From NCBI RefSeq assembly GCF_020524285.1, contig NZ_JAIVKX010000002.1, positions 434,001 to 498,000 of the forward strand: DNA of 64,000 nt. Reading direction: 5' to 3'. The translations under genes and the position numbers were made by a program. Within the stretch, counting starts at the first letter, position 1, and each line of letters begins with the position of its first letter. Shown piece after piece: positions 22,343 to 31,627 of this stretch. The stretch is from Alloyangia pacifica. GTDB taxonomy: Bacteria; Pseudomonadota; Alphaproteobacteria; Rhodobacterales; Rhodobacteraceae. The notes under the pieces are model-generated. The model did not search any database, had not been told where the DNA came from, and worked only from the letters and a program-made list of their open reading frames with translations.

Positions 22343-22953
22343 GCCGCCACCCTCGCCCGGAACTGCGCCTCGGTCAGGTGGAATCGCGGCGAGACGAAGC
22401 TCTCGGCCCGGCGGATCCAGCCGCCCTTGCCGCCGGCGCGGCTGCGCGCGAACTTGCGGCTGGCGGGGCGGCGGTCGGCCAATGCGAAATAGTAGTTCCG
22501 GCGCGCGATGCCGTAGGCGTCAGCGATATGGTCCGGGGCGGCATCCGCGGCCCGGCGCGCCGCGGCGAGGGTCTGCGGACCGATCACCCCGTCCACCGCA
22601 ACCGCTTCGCCCATGTCGCAAAGCAGCCGCTGCAGCAGCCGCACCGCCCCGGCCCCGGCGTTGACGTACATGTCGAAGACCGAGGGCTGCAGCACCTCGG
22701 GCAGCGCGCCGATGCGCGGCGCGTGGAAATAATCTCGCAGGAAGATCGCCGCCGCATCGCTTTCGGTCAGGCGGCTCAGGTCGGCCCTGTCGACATCGCC
22801 ATCGCCGTCGAGATCGCTCCCGACCCGCTGCAGCGTGCCGAGGGTGACGCCGTGGTTGGTTGCCCCGCCCGGATCGTCCGGGTCATCGACGTAGCCGCCC
22901 TCGCGGGCGACGATCTCCTGCGCCATGCGGCGCACCCGTGCCTCTTCCGTCAT
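22333..22953 (-). CDS. GTA-type endolysin, GH108 N-acetylmuramidase
   Basis: 206-aa muramidase that cleaves peptidoglycan for particle release. N-terminal GH108 motif IVAREGGYVDDPDDPGGATN with catalytic Glu18, then HGVTLGTLQR; C-terminal peptidoglycan-binding part with SVFDMYVNAGAGAVRLLQ and VDGVIGPQTLAAA. Residues 47-58 (DLDGDGDVDRAD) make a textbook EF-hand/dockerin-type loop with acids at positions 1, 3, 5, 7, 9 and 12, so calcium binding is likely. The ATG at 22953 has GGGGGAG just upstream; a GTG 15 codons earlier has no ribosome site. No signal peptide, so release depends on the overlapping holin. Confidence 0.88.
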   Translation of the reverse strand: MTEEARVRRMAQEIVAREGGYVDDPDDPGGATNHGVTLGTLQRVGSDLDGDGDVDRADLSRLTESDAAAIFLRDYFHAPRIGALPEVLQPSVFDMYVNAGAGAVRLLQRLLCDMGEAVAVDGVIGPQTLAAARRAADAAPDHIADAYGIARRNYYFALADRRPASRKFARSRAGGKGGWIRRAESFVSPRFHLTEAQFRARVAAWG

Positions 22954-23039
22954 CTGCTCCCCCTTCGCCGGGTTTCCCGAGCCCCCATGCTCTGCCACAA
23001 GGGGTAAGCGGAGTTTTATCGCGGCGTTCGGAGGGTGAT

Positions 23040-23474
23040 GTGCAAGCGGACATGACGGCGGAAGAGATCATCGACCTGCTCGGCCTCGCGCCTCATCCCG
23101 AAGGCGGGCACTACCGGCAGAGCTGGATCGCGGAGGCCGAGGGCGATGGGCGGCCCGCGGGCACCTGCATCTACTTCCTGCTCAAGCGGGGCGAGTGCAG
23201 CCATTGGCACAAGGTCGACGCGGCAGAGATCTGGCACCACTACGCCGGGGCGCCGCTGCAGCTCTCGACCGCCGAAAGCGACGCTGGCCCGAGGCGGGAT
23301 CACTTGCTGGGGCCTGACCTTGCGTCGGGCGCGCGTCCGCAGCTGATCGTTCCCGAAGGGCATTGGCAGGCGGCCCGCAGCCTCGGCGACTGGACGCTGG
23401 TGGGCTGCACCGTCTCTCCGGCCTTCCGCTTCGAGGGGTTCGAACTGGCCGCGCCGGGCTTCGACATTCCCTAG
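23040..23474 (+). CDS. DUF985 cupin-fold protein
   Basis: 144-aa single-domain cupin of the DUF985 family: EEIIDLLGLAPHPEGGHYRQ, then TCIYFLLKRGECSHWHKVDA (metal-ligand-like HWH), IWHHYAGAPLQL, and the closing strand LVGCTVSPAFRFEGFEL. Function unknown; relatives include sugar-binding or epimerase-like cupins. The start is taken as GTG 23040 because GGAGGG lies 6 bp upstream; the in-frame ATG at 23052 would be 17 bp from that site. Divergent from the endolysin. A terminator follows. Confidence 0.82.
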   Translation: MQADMTAEEIIDLLGLAPHPEGGHYRQSWIAEAEGDGRPAGTCIYFLLKRGECSHWHKVDAAEIWHHYAGAPLQLSTAESDAGPRRDHLLGPDLASGARPQLIVPEGHWQAARSLGDWTLVGCTVSPAFRFEGFELAAPGFDIP

Positions 23475-23494
23475 GCGCTTCCCTCGAATGCAGA

Positions 23495-23521
23495 AAGGCC
23501 GGGGCGTGCTGCCCCGGCCTT
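23495..23521 (+). terminator. Bidirectional hairpin between the cupin and PRC-barrel genes
   Basis: AAGGCCGGGGC and GCCCCGGCCTT form an 11-bp perfect stem around GTGCT; no long T-run. Position between convergent genes supports a terminator. Confidence 0.65.
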
Positions 23522-23555
23522 CCCCGGTATCTCTACCTGTGTCTCTGGAAGAGAC

Positions 23556-24251
23556 TTAGTTCATCGGGCCTTCGTCGATGTCTTCAAGGCTCTCCAGCTC
23601 TTCGGCGGTCATGTTGGTGACCACGGAGTAGGAGCCATCGTCGATCGGCACGAACTTGGCGTTGTCGATCTCGAGCAGCACGTGCTTGTCGCCGATGTCG
23701 AGGAAGCCGCCAACCTCGGCCACGATGCCGCGGAACGAGCCGTCGGCGTTGAGCACGATGTCTTCGATCTCGCCGACGTTGTCCCAGTCTTCCGAGACGG
23801 TGTCGTAGGTCATGCCTTCGTCCCAGTCGCCGGCTTCACCGTCGGCGTCGAGGGCGTAGACTGCGCCGCCGGTGATGTCGCGGGTGCGGATCAGGCCGTC
23901 GGGCGAGTTGTTGAACATGCCGTCAACCGAAGCGGCCATCTCGCCGGCTTCCTGCTGCATCTCGTCGCCGGCCTGGGCCATCTCGTCGCCCATTTCGTCG
24001 GCTTCTTGCTTCATCTCGTCGCCGGCTTCGGCCATCGCGTCACCCGCCTCGTCGAGCGCCTGCTCGCCTTCGGCCACGGCTTCGTTGGTCTCATTGGCGA
24101 TCGCGTCGCCGGTGTTTTCCATTGCCTGCTCGGCGTTCTCCATGGCGGCGTCGGCGTTCTGCTGCGCGGCGTCCATGTTGTGGTTGTCCGCATAGGCGGC
24201 GGTGCCAGCGGTCAGGGCGATGATGGCGGCGGTGGTGGTCAGACGTTTCAT
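23556..24251 (-). CDS. Exported PRC-barrel protein with a repetitive acidic helical spacer
   Basis: 231 aa. Sec signal peptide (RLTTTAAIIALTAGTAAYA, cleaved near AYAD). Residues about 22-110 are a low-complexity amphipathic region built from repeats rich in Ala, Glu, Asp, Asn, Gln and Met (NADAAMENAEQAMENTGDA, GDEMKQEADEMGDEMAQAG), without Pro. Residues about 120-215 form a PRC-barrel-like domain (RTRDITGGAVYALDADGE, VGEIEDIVLNADGSFRGIV, KFVPIDDGSYSVVTNMTAEE). The protein is very acidic. It starts with MKR after GGAGGAGACATC. Likely periplasmic; function unknown. The repeat region recalls LEA-like or surface-spacer helices. Confidence 0.8.
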   Translation of the reverse strand: MKRLTTTAAIIALTAGTAAYADNHNMDAAQQNADAAMENAEQAMENTGDAIANETNEAVAEGEQALDEAGDAMAEAGDEMKQEADEMGDEMAQAGDEMQQEAGEMAASVDGMFNNSPDGLIRTRDITGGAVYALDADGEAGDWDEGMTYDTVSEDWDNVGEIEDIVLNADGSFRGIVAEVGGFLDIGDKHVLLEIDNAKFVPIDDGSYSVVTNMTAEELESLEDIDEGPMN

Positions 24252-24300
24252 GATGTCTCCTCCTTGGGAAGTCGTCGTCTTGTCTGCCCTCACAACACGC

Positions 24301-24329
24301 GGGGCGCGGCCCTGTTCCGGCCGCGCCCC
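24301..24329. terminator. GC-rich hairpin after pgi
   Basis: GGGGCGCGGCC and GGCCGCGCCCC form an 11-bp perfect stem around CTGTTCC, between the pgi stop and the PRC-barrel gene start. No T-run on either strand, so terminator activity is uncertain. Confidence 0.5.
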
Positions 24330-24361
24330 AAAATTAATCTCTTTGAAAACTTGGAACTTTC

Positions 24362-25942
24362 TCAGACATTCCGCTGCGCGAATGCGATCAGACGGCGCGT
24401 CGAGCCATCCTTGTCCTCGGCGCTTTGCTGGCCCGATACGATCGGCCCCAGCGCCGTCGCCAGCTCCTTGCCGAGTTCCACACCCCACTGGTCGTAGGAG
24501 TTGATATCGAGGATCACCCCCTCGACGAAGACCCGGTGCTCGTAGAGCGCGACGATCATCCCAAGCGTGCGCGGATCGAGCAGCGGGTAGACCAGCGTGG
24601 TCGACGGCCGGTTGCCCGGGAACACGCGGTGCCTGGCCTGACGCTCCAGTTCCGCGCCCTCGAACTTGCCCGCCACCTTGCCGCGCGCCTCATCGAGATC
24701 GCGGCCGCGCATCAGCGCCTCGGACTGGGCGAAGCAATTGGCCAGCAGCAGCTCGTGGTGATGGCGCAGGCTCGGCTCGTGGCTGCGCGCGCCGACCATG
24801 AACTCGCAGGGGATGACCCGCGTGCCCTGGTGGATCAGCTGGTAGAAGGCATGCTGTCCATTGGTGCCGGGCTCGCCCCAGACCACCGGGCCGCTGTCGA
24901 AACCCAGCGTCTCGCCGTCCATCGCCACCGACTTGCCGTTGCTCTCCATTTCAAGCTGCTGGAGGTAGGCGGGCAGCCGGGCGAGGCGGTTCTCGTAGGG
25001 CAGCACGGCGCGGGTGGCATGGCCCAGCACCTGGTTGTGCCACATGCCCACCAGCGCCAGCAGCACCGGCATGTTGGACTCGAGCGGGGCGGTGCGGAAA
25101 TGGCTGTCCATCGCCTGACCGCCGCTCAGGAAGGCGCGGAAGTTCTCCGGCCCCACGGCGATCATCATCGACAGGCCGATCGGCCCCCACATGGAATAGC
25201 GCCCGCCGACCCAATCCTCGAAGCCGAAGACGCGGGACGCCGGAATGCCCCATTCGCCCGCCTTCTCGGCGTTGGACGAGAGCGCGACGAACTTGCCATC
25301 GCTCGAAACACCCTTCTCTTCGAGCCAGTCCCAGGCGGTGCGCGCGTTGGTCATGGTCTCGATGGTGGTGAAGGTCTTCGAGGCGATGATGAAGAGCGTC
25401 GTCTCGGGGTCGCATTGCTTCAGCGCATCGGCGATATCCGCGCCGTCGACGTTCGACACGAAGTGGCAGCGCGGCCCGTCGTGGTAGGGCGTCAGCGCGA
25501 TGGTGCCCATCTTCGGGCCCAGATCCGAGCCGCCGATGCCGATGTTGACCACGTCGGTGATCTGCGAGCCGCGCACTTCGGCGGCCAGCGCCTCCATGCG
25601 GCTCAGGGTGTCGAGCACCTCGGGCATCACGTCGCTGCCGTCCACCTCGACCGGCGTGCCGGCGAGGTTGCGCAGCGCGGTGTGCAGCACCGCCCTGCCC
25701 TCGGTCTCGTTGATCTTGTCGCCGCCGAACATCGCCTCGCGCCGCGCCTCGACGTCTGCGCCGCGCGCCACGGTCAGCAGCGCCTCCAGCACCTCGGCGT
25801 CGATCTGCGTTTTCGAATAGTCGAAGAGCATCCCCTCGGCCTCGACCGAGAAGCTGTCCGCCCGCGCGGCATCCGCGGCGAAGAGCGCGTCGATACGGCG
25901 GCCCTCGCGCGCGGCGGCGAGGCGTTTCAGGTCATCCCACAT
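24362..25942 (-). CDS. pgi: Glucose-6-phosphate isomerase
   Basis: 526-aa enzyme interconverting glucose-6-P and fructose-6-P. Signatures: [14 protein letters not shown], the sugar-phosphate site [13 protein letters not shown], the family signature region [34 protein letters not shown] with the catalytic Glu/His, and the C-terminal catalytic lysine in [14 protein letters not shown]. The start at 25942 was chosen because family similarity begins at [11 protein letters not shown]; the preceding in-frame codons are probably leader. Third gene of zwf-pgl-pgi, 39 bp after pgl. With zwf and pgl it can cycle fructose-6-P back into the oxidative pentose-phosphate/Entner-Doudoroff route. Confidence 0.97.
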   Translation of the reverse strand: MWDDLKRLAAAREGRRIDALFAADAARADSFSVEAEGMLFDYSKTQIDAEVLEALLTVARGADVEARREAMFGGDKINETEGRAVLHTALRNLAGTPVEVDGSDVMPEVLDTLSRMEALAAEVRGSQITDVVNIGIGGSDLGPKMGTIALTPYHDGPRCHFVSNVDGADIADALKQCDPETTLFIIASKTFTTIETMTNARTAWDWLEEKGVSSDGKFVALSSNAEKAGEWGIPASRVFGFEDWVGGRYSMWGPIGLSMMIAVGPENFRAFLSGGQAMDSHFRTAPLESNMPVLLALVGMWHNQVLGHATRAVLPYENRLARLPAYLQQLEMESNGKSVAMDGETLGFDSGPVVWGEPGTNGQHAFYQLIHQGTRVIPCEFMVGARSHEPSLRHHHELLLANCFAQSEALMRGRDLDEARGKVAGKFEGAELERQARHRVFPGNRPSTTLVYPLLDPRTLGMIVALYEHRVFVEGVILDINSYDQWGVELGKELATALGPIVSGQQSAEDKDGSTRRLIAFAQRNV

Positions 25943-25981
25943 GGAGCTTCGTCCCCTGTTGATCCGTTGCAAGCGATAGCG

Positions 25982-26655
25982 TCACTCGGCCCAGTGCACC
26001 ACCGCCTGATCGAGCACCGCGTTGATCGGCGCCTCCTGCGGCGACAGCCCCTTGGCCTTTTCCAGCGCCTCGCGCTTCTCCGTGCCGAAGATCAGCACGT
26101 GCTTGCTCAGCGCCCCGTCGAGCACCGGCGCGGTCAGCGTGACGCGCGGCTCGGGCGCGCCGGGCGCGCGCATCGGCAGCAGGATCGGCGCATCGGCGGA
26201 GAGCGCTTCCTCCAGCCGGTCGGCACCGGGGAAGATCGAGGCGGTGTGCAGGTCGGCCCCCATGCCCAGCAGCACCACGCCGAGCGGCAGCGACGGGCGG
26301 ATCGCCTCGGCCAGTTCCTCGAGCTTCTCCTCGGGGGTGCCCGCCTCGGAATAGAGCGGCAGCAGCCGCGCCGCCGCGGCCTTGCCGGTCAGCAGGCGTT
26401 CGCGCAGCAGACGGGTGTTGGAGCGTTCCGAGGTCTCGGGCACCCAGCGCTCATCGCCGAGCAGCACGTCGACCCGGTCCCAGTCGAGCGAGGTGGCGCT
26501 GAGCGCGTCGAAGATCGGGCCCGGCGACGTGCCGCCGGGCACCGCCAGCGACACGCGGTCGGAATGGCCGAGCTGCGCGCGCAGCTCGCCGGCGATCATG
26601 TTGGCGAGGTCGATCGCCAGCATCTCGCGGTCGGGATAGTCGCGGAATTCGTAGC

Positions 26656-26659
<4 letters not shown>
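25982..26659 (-). CDS. pgl: 6-phosphogluconolactonase
   Basis: 225-aa DevB/SOL-type lactonase hydrolysing 6-phosphogluconolactone to 6-phosphogluconate. Family blocks: VSLAVPGGTSPGPIFDAL, DRVDVLLGDERWVPETSERSN, and LPLGVVLLGMGADLHTASIFPG with the catalytic-site Asp/His. The start overlaps the zwf stop by 4 bp (ATGA), so translation is coupled. Middle gene of the zwf-pgl-pgi operon and controlled by the palindrome upstream of zwf. Confidence 0.95.
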
Positions 26660-28113
<1,454 letters not shown>

Positions 28114-28143
28114 CTCGGGCCTGTCTCCGATTCTTGTACTGTG

Positions 28144-28161
28144 GCGGTTAGCGCTAACCGC
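28144..28161. promoter_or_regulatory. Perfect 18-bp palindromic operator of zwf-pgl-pgi
   Basis: GCGGTTAGCGCTAACCGC is a perfect inverted repeat centred on CG, typical of a LacI-family operator. It lies 31 bp upstream of the zwf ATG, close to the probable -10 region. It is the best-conserved of the GTTAGCG sites in the window (others at eno and gap) and fits a CceR-type repressor of hexose-catabolic genes. The regulator itself is not encoded in the window. Confidence 0.8.
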
Positions 28162-28386
28162 GGCCTGCGTACCGCATTGCTGCGCGCGAGTCTAACATCC
28201 TGCGGCAGCGCGGCAATGCCGGGCGCAAGATCGGGCGCAAGATAAAGGCCGCAGGTCACCAGCAGGTAACCATTCGCCGAAGCCCGAGACGCTGCTTGAA
28301 CCGCCCGACCGCCCGTGCGACGCAAGGACAGGACAAAATCACGGCAACAAGACCGCGACTTCAGCGCGGGACAGACGGGGCGGGCC

Positions 28387-29322
28387 ATGGCACGACGCAT
28401 CATCATCGACACAGACCCCGGGCAGGACGACGCGGTGGCCATTCTTCTCGCCCTCGCCTCGCCCGAAATCGAGGTGCTGGGGCTCACCGCCGTCGCCGGG
28501 AACGTGCCGCTGCAGCTCACCGCGCGCAACGCCCGCATGGTCTGCGAGCTGGCGGGCCGCACCGATATCCCGGTCTTTGCCGGCTGCGACGGCCCGCTGC
28601 AGCGCAAGCTGGTCACCGCCGAGCACGTGCACGGCAAGACCGGCCTCGACGGACCCGAGCTGCCCGAACCGACCATGGCGCTGCAGGAGGCGCATGCGGT
28701 CGACTTCATCATCGACACGCTCCGAGCCGAACCCGCGGGCACCGTCACCCTCTGCCCGCTCGGCCCGCTGACCAATATCGCCACCGCCTTCCGCCGCGCC
28801 CCGGACATCGTGGAGCGCGTGCAGGAAATCGTGCTGATGGGCGGCGCCTACTTCGAGGTCGGCAATTATACCCCCGCCGCTGAGTTCAACATCTACGTCG
28901 ACCCCGAGGCCGCCTCCGAGGTCTTCGGCTCCGGCGTCCCGCTGGTGGTCATGCCGCTCGACGTAACGCACAAGGCGCTGGTGACCAAGCCGCGCAACGA
29001 GGCGATCCGCGCGCTCGGCACGCCAGTGGGCCACGCCGTGGCCGAGATGACCGATTTCTTCGAGCGCTTCGACCTGGAGAAATACGGCTCCGAGGGCGCC
29101 CCGCTGCACGATCCCTGCGTCACCGCCTATCTGCTCGCCCCCGAGATCTTCTCGGGCCGGCACATCAACGTCGAGATCGAGACCGCCTCCGAGCTGACGC
29201 TCGGCATGACCGTCGCCGACTGGTGGGGCGTTTCGGGCCGGGCCCCCAACGCCACCTTCATCGGCGATCTCGATTCCGACGCCTTCTTCACCCTGCTCAC
29301 CGAAAGGCTGGCCAAGCTATGA
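28387..29322 (+). CDS. Inosine-uridine preferring nucleoside hydrolase
   Basis: 311-aa calcium-dependent N-ribohydrolase (IUNH superfamily) that splits nucleosides into base and ribose for salvage. N-terminal metal motif IIIDTDPGQDDAVAILLAL with Asp8, Asp10, Asp14 and Asp15; the middle block VTLCPLGPLTNIATAFRRAP and EIVLMGGAYFEVGNYTPAAE with EFNIYVDPEAA; C-terminal calcium ligand in LHDPCVTAYLL. Start at 28387, where family similarity begins. Its stop overlaps the following acetyltransferase start by 4 bp. Divergent from zwf across about 270 bp. Base preference cannot be told from sequence alone. Confidence 0.92.
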   Translation: MARRIIIDTDPGQDDAVAILLALASPEIEVLGLTAVAGNVPLQLTARNARMVCELAGRTDIPVFAGCDGPLQRKLVTAEHVHGKTGLDGPELPEPTMALQEAHAVDFIIDTLRAEPAGTVTLCPLGPLTNIATAFRRAPDIVERVQEIVLMGGAYFEVGNYTPAAEFNIYVDPEAASEVFGSGVPLVVMPLDVTHKALVTKPRNEAIRALGTPVGHAVAEMTDFFERFDLEKYGSEGAPLHDPCVTAYLLAPEIFSGRHINVEIETASELTLGMTVADWWGVSGRAPNATFIGDLDSDAFFTLLTERLAKL

Positions 29323-29762
29323 AATCCCTTCACCTCGCCGGCTCCGACGATCTCGAACGGTTGCTCCCCATGGTCGCCAGCTTCGAGGCCGAGCGCCAGC
29401 GCGTGCCCGACGAGGCGCTGCTGACCGCGGCGCTGACGCCTCTGCTCGAGGGCGCGCCGCAGGGCGCGGCCTGGCTGATCGGCCCCCGCAAGGCGCCGGT
29501 GGGCTACGTGGTGGTCAGCTTCGGCTGGTCGCTGGAAAGCGGCGGCATGACCGGGATGATCGACCAGATCTACATCCGCCCCGCGGTGCGCAGCCGCGGC
29601 ATGGGCAGCGAAGCGCTGTTCCAGCTCACCCAGGCGCTGCGCCAGGGCGGCATCACGGCGCTGCAGATGGAGGTGGACCGCGACGACGAGCATCTGCAAC
29701 GCTTCTGCCGCCGTGCCCGGCTGCAGGAGCGCGGCGCCACGCTGATGCGCTGCGCGCTCTGA
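29319..29762 (+). CDS. GNAT family N-acetyltransferase
   Basis: 147-aa acetyl-CoA-dependent acyltransferase. The acetyl-CoA loop is VRSRGMGSEALFQLTQAL, preceded by strand IDQIYIRPAV and followed by ITALQMEVDRDDEHLQRFCR. Translationally coupled to the nucleoside hydrolase by an ATGA overlap, but no shared pathway is obvious. Substrate unknown. The first in-frame ATG further upstream lies inside the hydrolase gene and is not used. Confidence 0.85.
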   Translation: MKSLHLAGSDDLERLLPMVASFEAERQRVPDEALLTAALTPLLEGAPQGAAWLIGPRKAPVGYVVVSFGWSLESGGMTGMIDQIYIRPAVRSRGMGSEALFQLTQALRQGGITALQMEVDRDDEHLQRFCRRARLQERGATLMRCAL

Positions 29763-29948
29763 GAGGCGGCGCAGGAGTCGTTTCTCGCGACAAATGGCGC
29801 CCCAACGGGCAACGCTCCCACGCGAGGACCGGTCGCGTCAGGCCGTGGCTGGTCCCAACAAGTCCAAGGATGAGCGAGCGCTGCACAACCGATGTCTGAC
29901 GCACCGCCCGTGACCATCGCGGCCCCTCGGGGCTCTTATCTAAGTGGC

Positions 29949-30010
29949 AGGGGCGCTGCCCCTCTTGGCCTTCGGCCATTTCACCCCGGCGCACCTGGAA
30001 AGCGAAGAAA
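29949..30010 (+). repeat. Dispersed intergenic repeat, copy 4 (full form)
   Basis: AGGGGC-GCT-GCCCCT hairpin, TTGGCC-TTC-GGCCA hairpin, then CACCCCGGCGCACCTGG and AAAGCGAAGAAA. It lies between the acetyltransferase and pirin 3' ends. The rest of this 270-bp spacer shows nothing recognisable. Confidence 0.65.
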
Positions 30011-30032
30011 CCGGCTTGCGATGCGGCGGGCT

Positions 30033-30971
30033 TCAGCGCTCCGGCAGCGGGATGAACTCGGCGTCATCGCCAGGCGGCAGGTGGAAGCGCCCATTCTGCC
30101 AGTCGCCGCGCCGCCAGGCCTCCTTGGCCTCCGCGATGCGCTCCTTCGAGGAAGCGACGAAGTTCCACCAGATGTAGCGCGGCCCGTTCAGCGTCTCGCC
30201 GCCCAGCACCATCACCCGCGCGCCCTGCCGCCCGGCCTTCAGCGACACCCGGTCGCCGGGGCGAAAGACCATCATCCGTCCAGCCTCGAAGACCGCGCCC
30301 GCCTGCTCCACCGCGCCCTCGACCACGTAGACGCCGCGGTCCTCGTGATCGTCGGGCAGCGGCAGCACCGCGCCCGGCTCTAGCAGCGCATCGGCGTAGA
30401 ACATGTCGGAGAAGGTCTTCACCGGCGCGACCTCGCCCCAGGCGCGGCCGAGCACCAGCCGAACGGTCTTGCCCTCGCCCTGCATCACCGGCAGGTCCTC
30501 CGCCCCGGCGTGGACGAAATCGGCGGCGCCATCCTCGGCCTTCTCCGGCAAGGCGACCCAGGTCTGGATGCCGAGAAAGGGCATGGGGTCGGTCTGGCTG
30601 GCATCGTCGGTGCGCTCGGAATGGGTGATCCCGTGGCCCGCCACCATGAGGTTCACCGCGCCGGGCTCGATCCAGGCATCGGTGCCCAGAGAGTCGCGGT
30701 GATGCATCCGCCCGCGGAAGAGATAGGAGATCGTCGCCAGCCCGATATGCGGATGCGGCCGCACGTCCATGCCGCGGCTCGGCAGGAATTCCACCGGCCC
30801 CATCTGGTCGAAGAAGATGAACGGGCCGACCATCTGCCGCCGCGGCGCAGGCAGCGCGCGGCGGACCTCGAAGCCGCCGAGGTCGCGGGCGCGGGGCACG
30901 ATCAGCGTGTCGATGGCATCCACCTCGTTGCCGGTCGGGCAATGCGGCTCCAGTGCAGGGTTCCAGCTCAT
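30033..30971 (-). CDS. Pirin family protein
   Basis: 312-aa bicupin. The N-terminal cupin carries the metal-binding pattern RPHPHIGLATISYLFRG with MHHRDS and a later Glu/His pair (HGITHSERTD); FFDQMGPVEFLP is a pirin signature. Bacterial pirins include quercetinase-like dioxygenases and redox regulators, so the exact activity is open. Single gene with GGAGACATGCC upstream, divergent from an acetyltransferase gene. Confidence 0.9.
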   Translation of the reverse strand: MSWNPALEPHCPTGNEVDAIDTLIVPRARDLGGFEVRRALPAPRRQMVGPFIFFDQMGPVEFLPSRGMDVRPHPHIGLATISYLFRGRMHHRDSLGTDAWIEPGAVNLMVAGHGITHSERTDDASQTDPMPFLGIQTWVALPEKAEDGAADFVHAGAEDLPVMQGEGKTVRLVLGRAWGEVAPVKTFSDMFYADALLEPGAVLPLPDDHEDRGVYVVEGAVEQAGAVFEAGRMMVFRPGDRVSLKAGRQGARVMVLGGETLNGPRYIWWNFVASSKERIAEAKEAWRRGDWQNGRFHLPPGDDAEFIPLPER

Positions 30972-31111
30972 GGCATGTCTCCTTTGCTTTGCCCGAAGGT
31001 AGTGCGGAACGGCCCCGTGCCCTACACCTTCGCGCGCGCCGATCCTGTGCGCCAGCGCAGCCCCGCTTCCCTTTCCCGCCGGCGCGCCTATGCTCGCGCC
31101 AGCGAGGGACC

Positions 31112-31600
31112 ATGGCCATGCACGATCTTCTCACCACGCCGCAGCGCGCGCCCGCCGATTTCGCCGACTGGCAGGGGCTGCTATCGCTGATCCTCGGCAG
31201 CTTCGCCTACATGGACGGGCGCATCGACCCGCCCTCCTCGGCGCACCGCCTGACGCCGGAGAGCCTGCGTGCGCGGGGGCAGACTGAGCATCTCTACATC
31301 GCGGGATCGCCGCTGTCCGGCTGCGCCTTCTTCGCCGAGCAGCCCGATGCGCTCTACATCGGCAAGCTCGCCATCGCCCCCGAGGCGCAGGGCAAGGGGC
31401 TGGGCCGGGCCTTCCTGACGGAAGCGGAAACCCTCGCGCGCAACCTCGGCCTGCGCCGCCTGCGGCTTGAGACACGTATCGAGCTGACCGGGAACCACAC
31501 CGCCTTTGCCCGCTTCGGTTTCGTCCGGACGGCAGAAAAGGCCCATGCGGGGTTCGACCGCCCCACCTCCATCACGATGGAAAAGCCGCTCTTTCCCTGA
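31112..31600 (+). CDS. GNAT family N-acetyltransferase
   Basis: 162-aa acetyltransferase. Strand LYIGKLAIAPEAQGKGLGRA includes the acetyl-CoA P-loop (QGKGLG), followed by LRLETRIELTGNHTAFARFG, the last block typical of ribosomal or small-molecule N-acetyltransferases. Start at 31112 with GCGAGGGA a few bases upstream. No operon partner is evident; selO begins 27 bp later and could be co-transcribed. Substrate unknown. Confidence 0.85.
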   Translation: MAMHDLLTTPQRAPADFADWQGLLSLILGSFAYMDGRIDPPSSAHRLTPESLRARGQTEHLYIAGSPLSGCAFFAEQPDALYIGKLAIAPEAQGKGLGRAFLTEAETLARNLGLRRLRLETRIELTGNHTAFARFGFVRTAEKAHAGFDRPTSITMEKPLFP

Positions 31601-31627
31601 GCGCTCGGACTGCCTATCTGGTATAGC

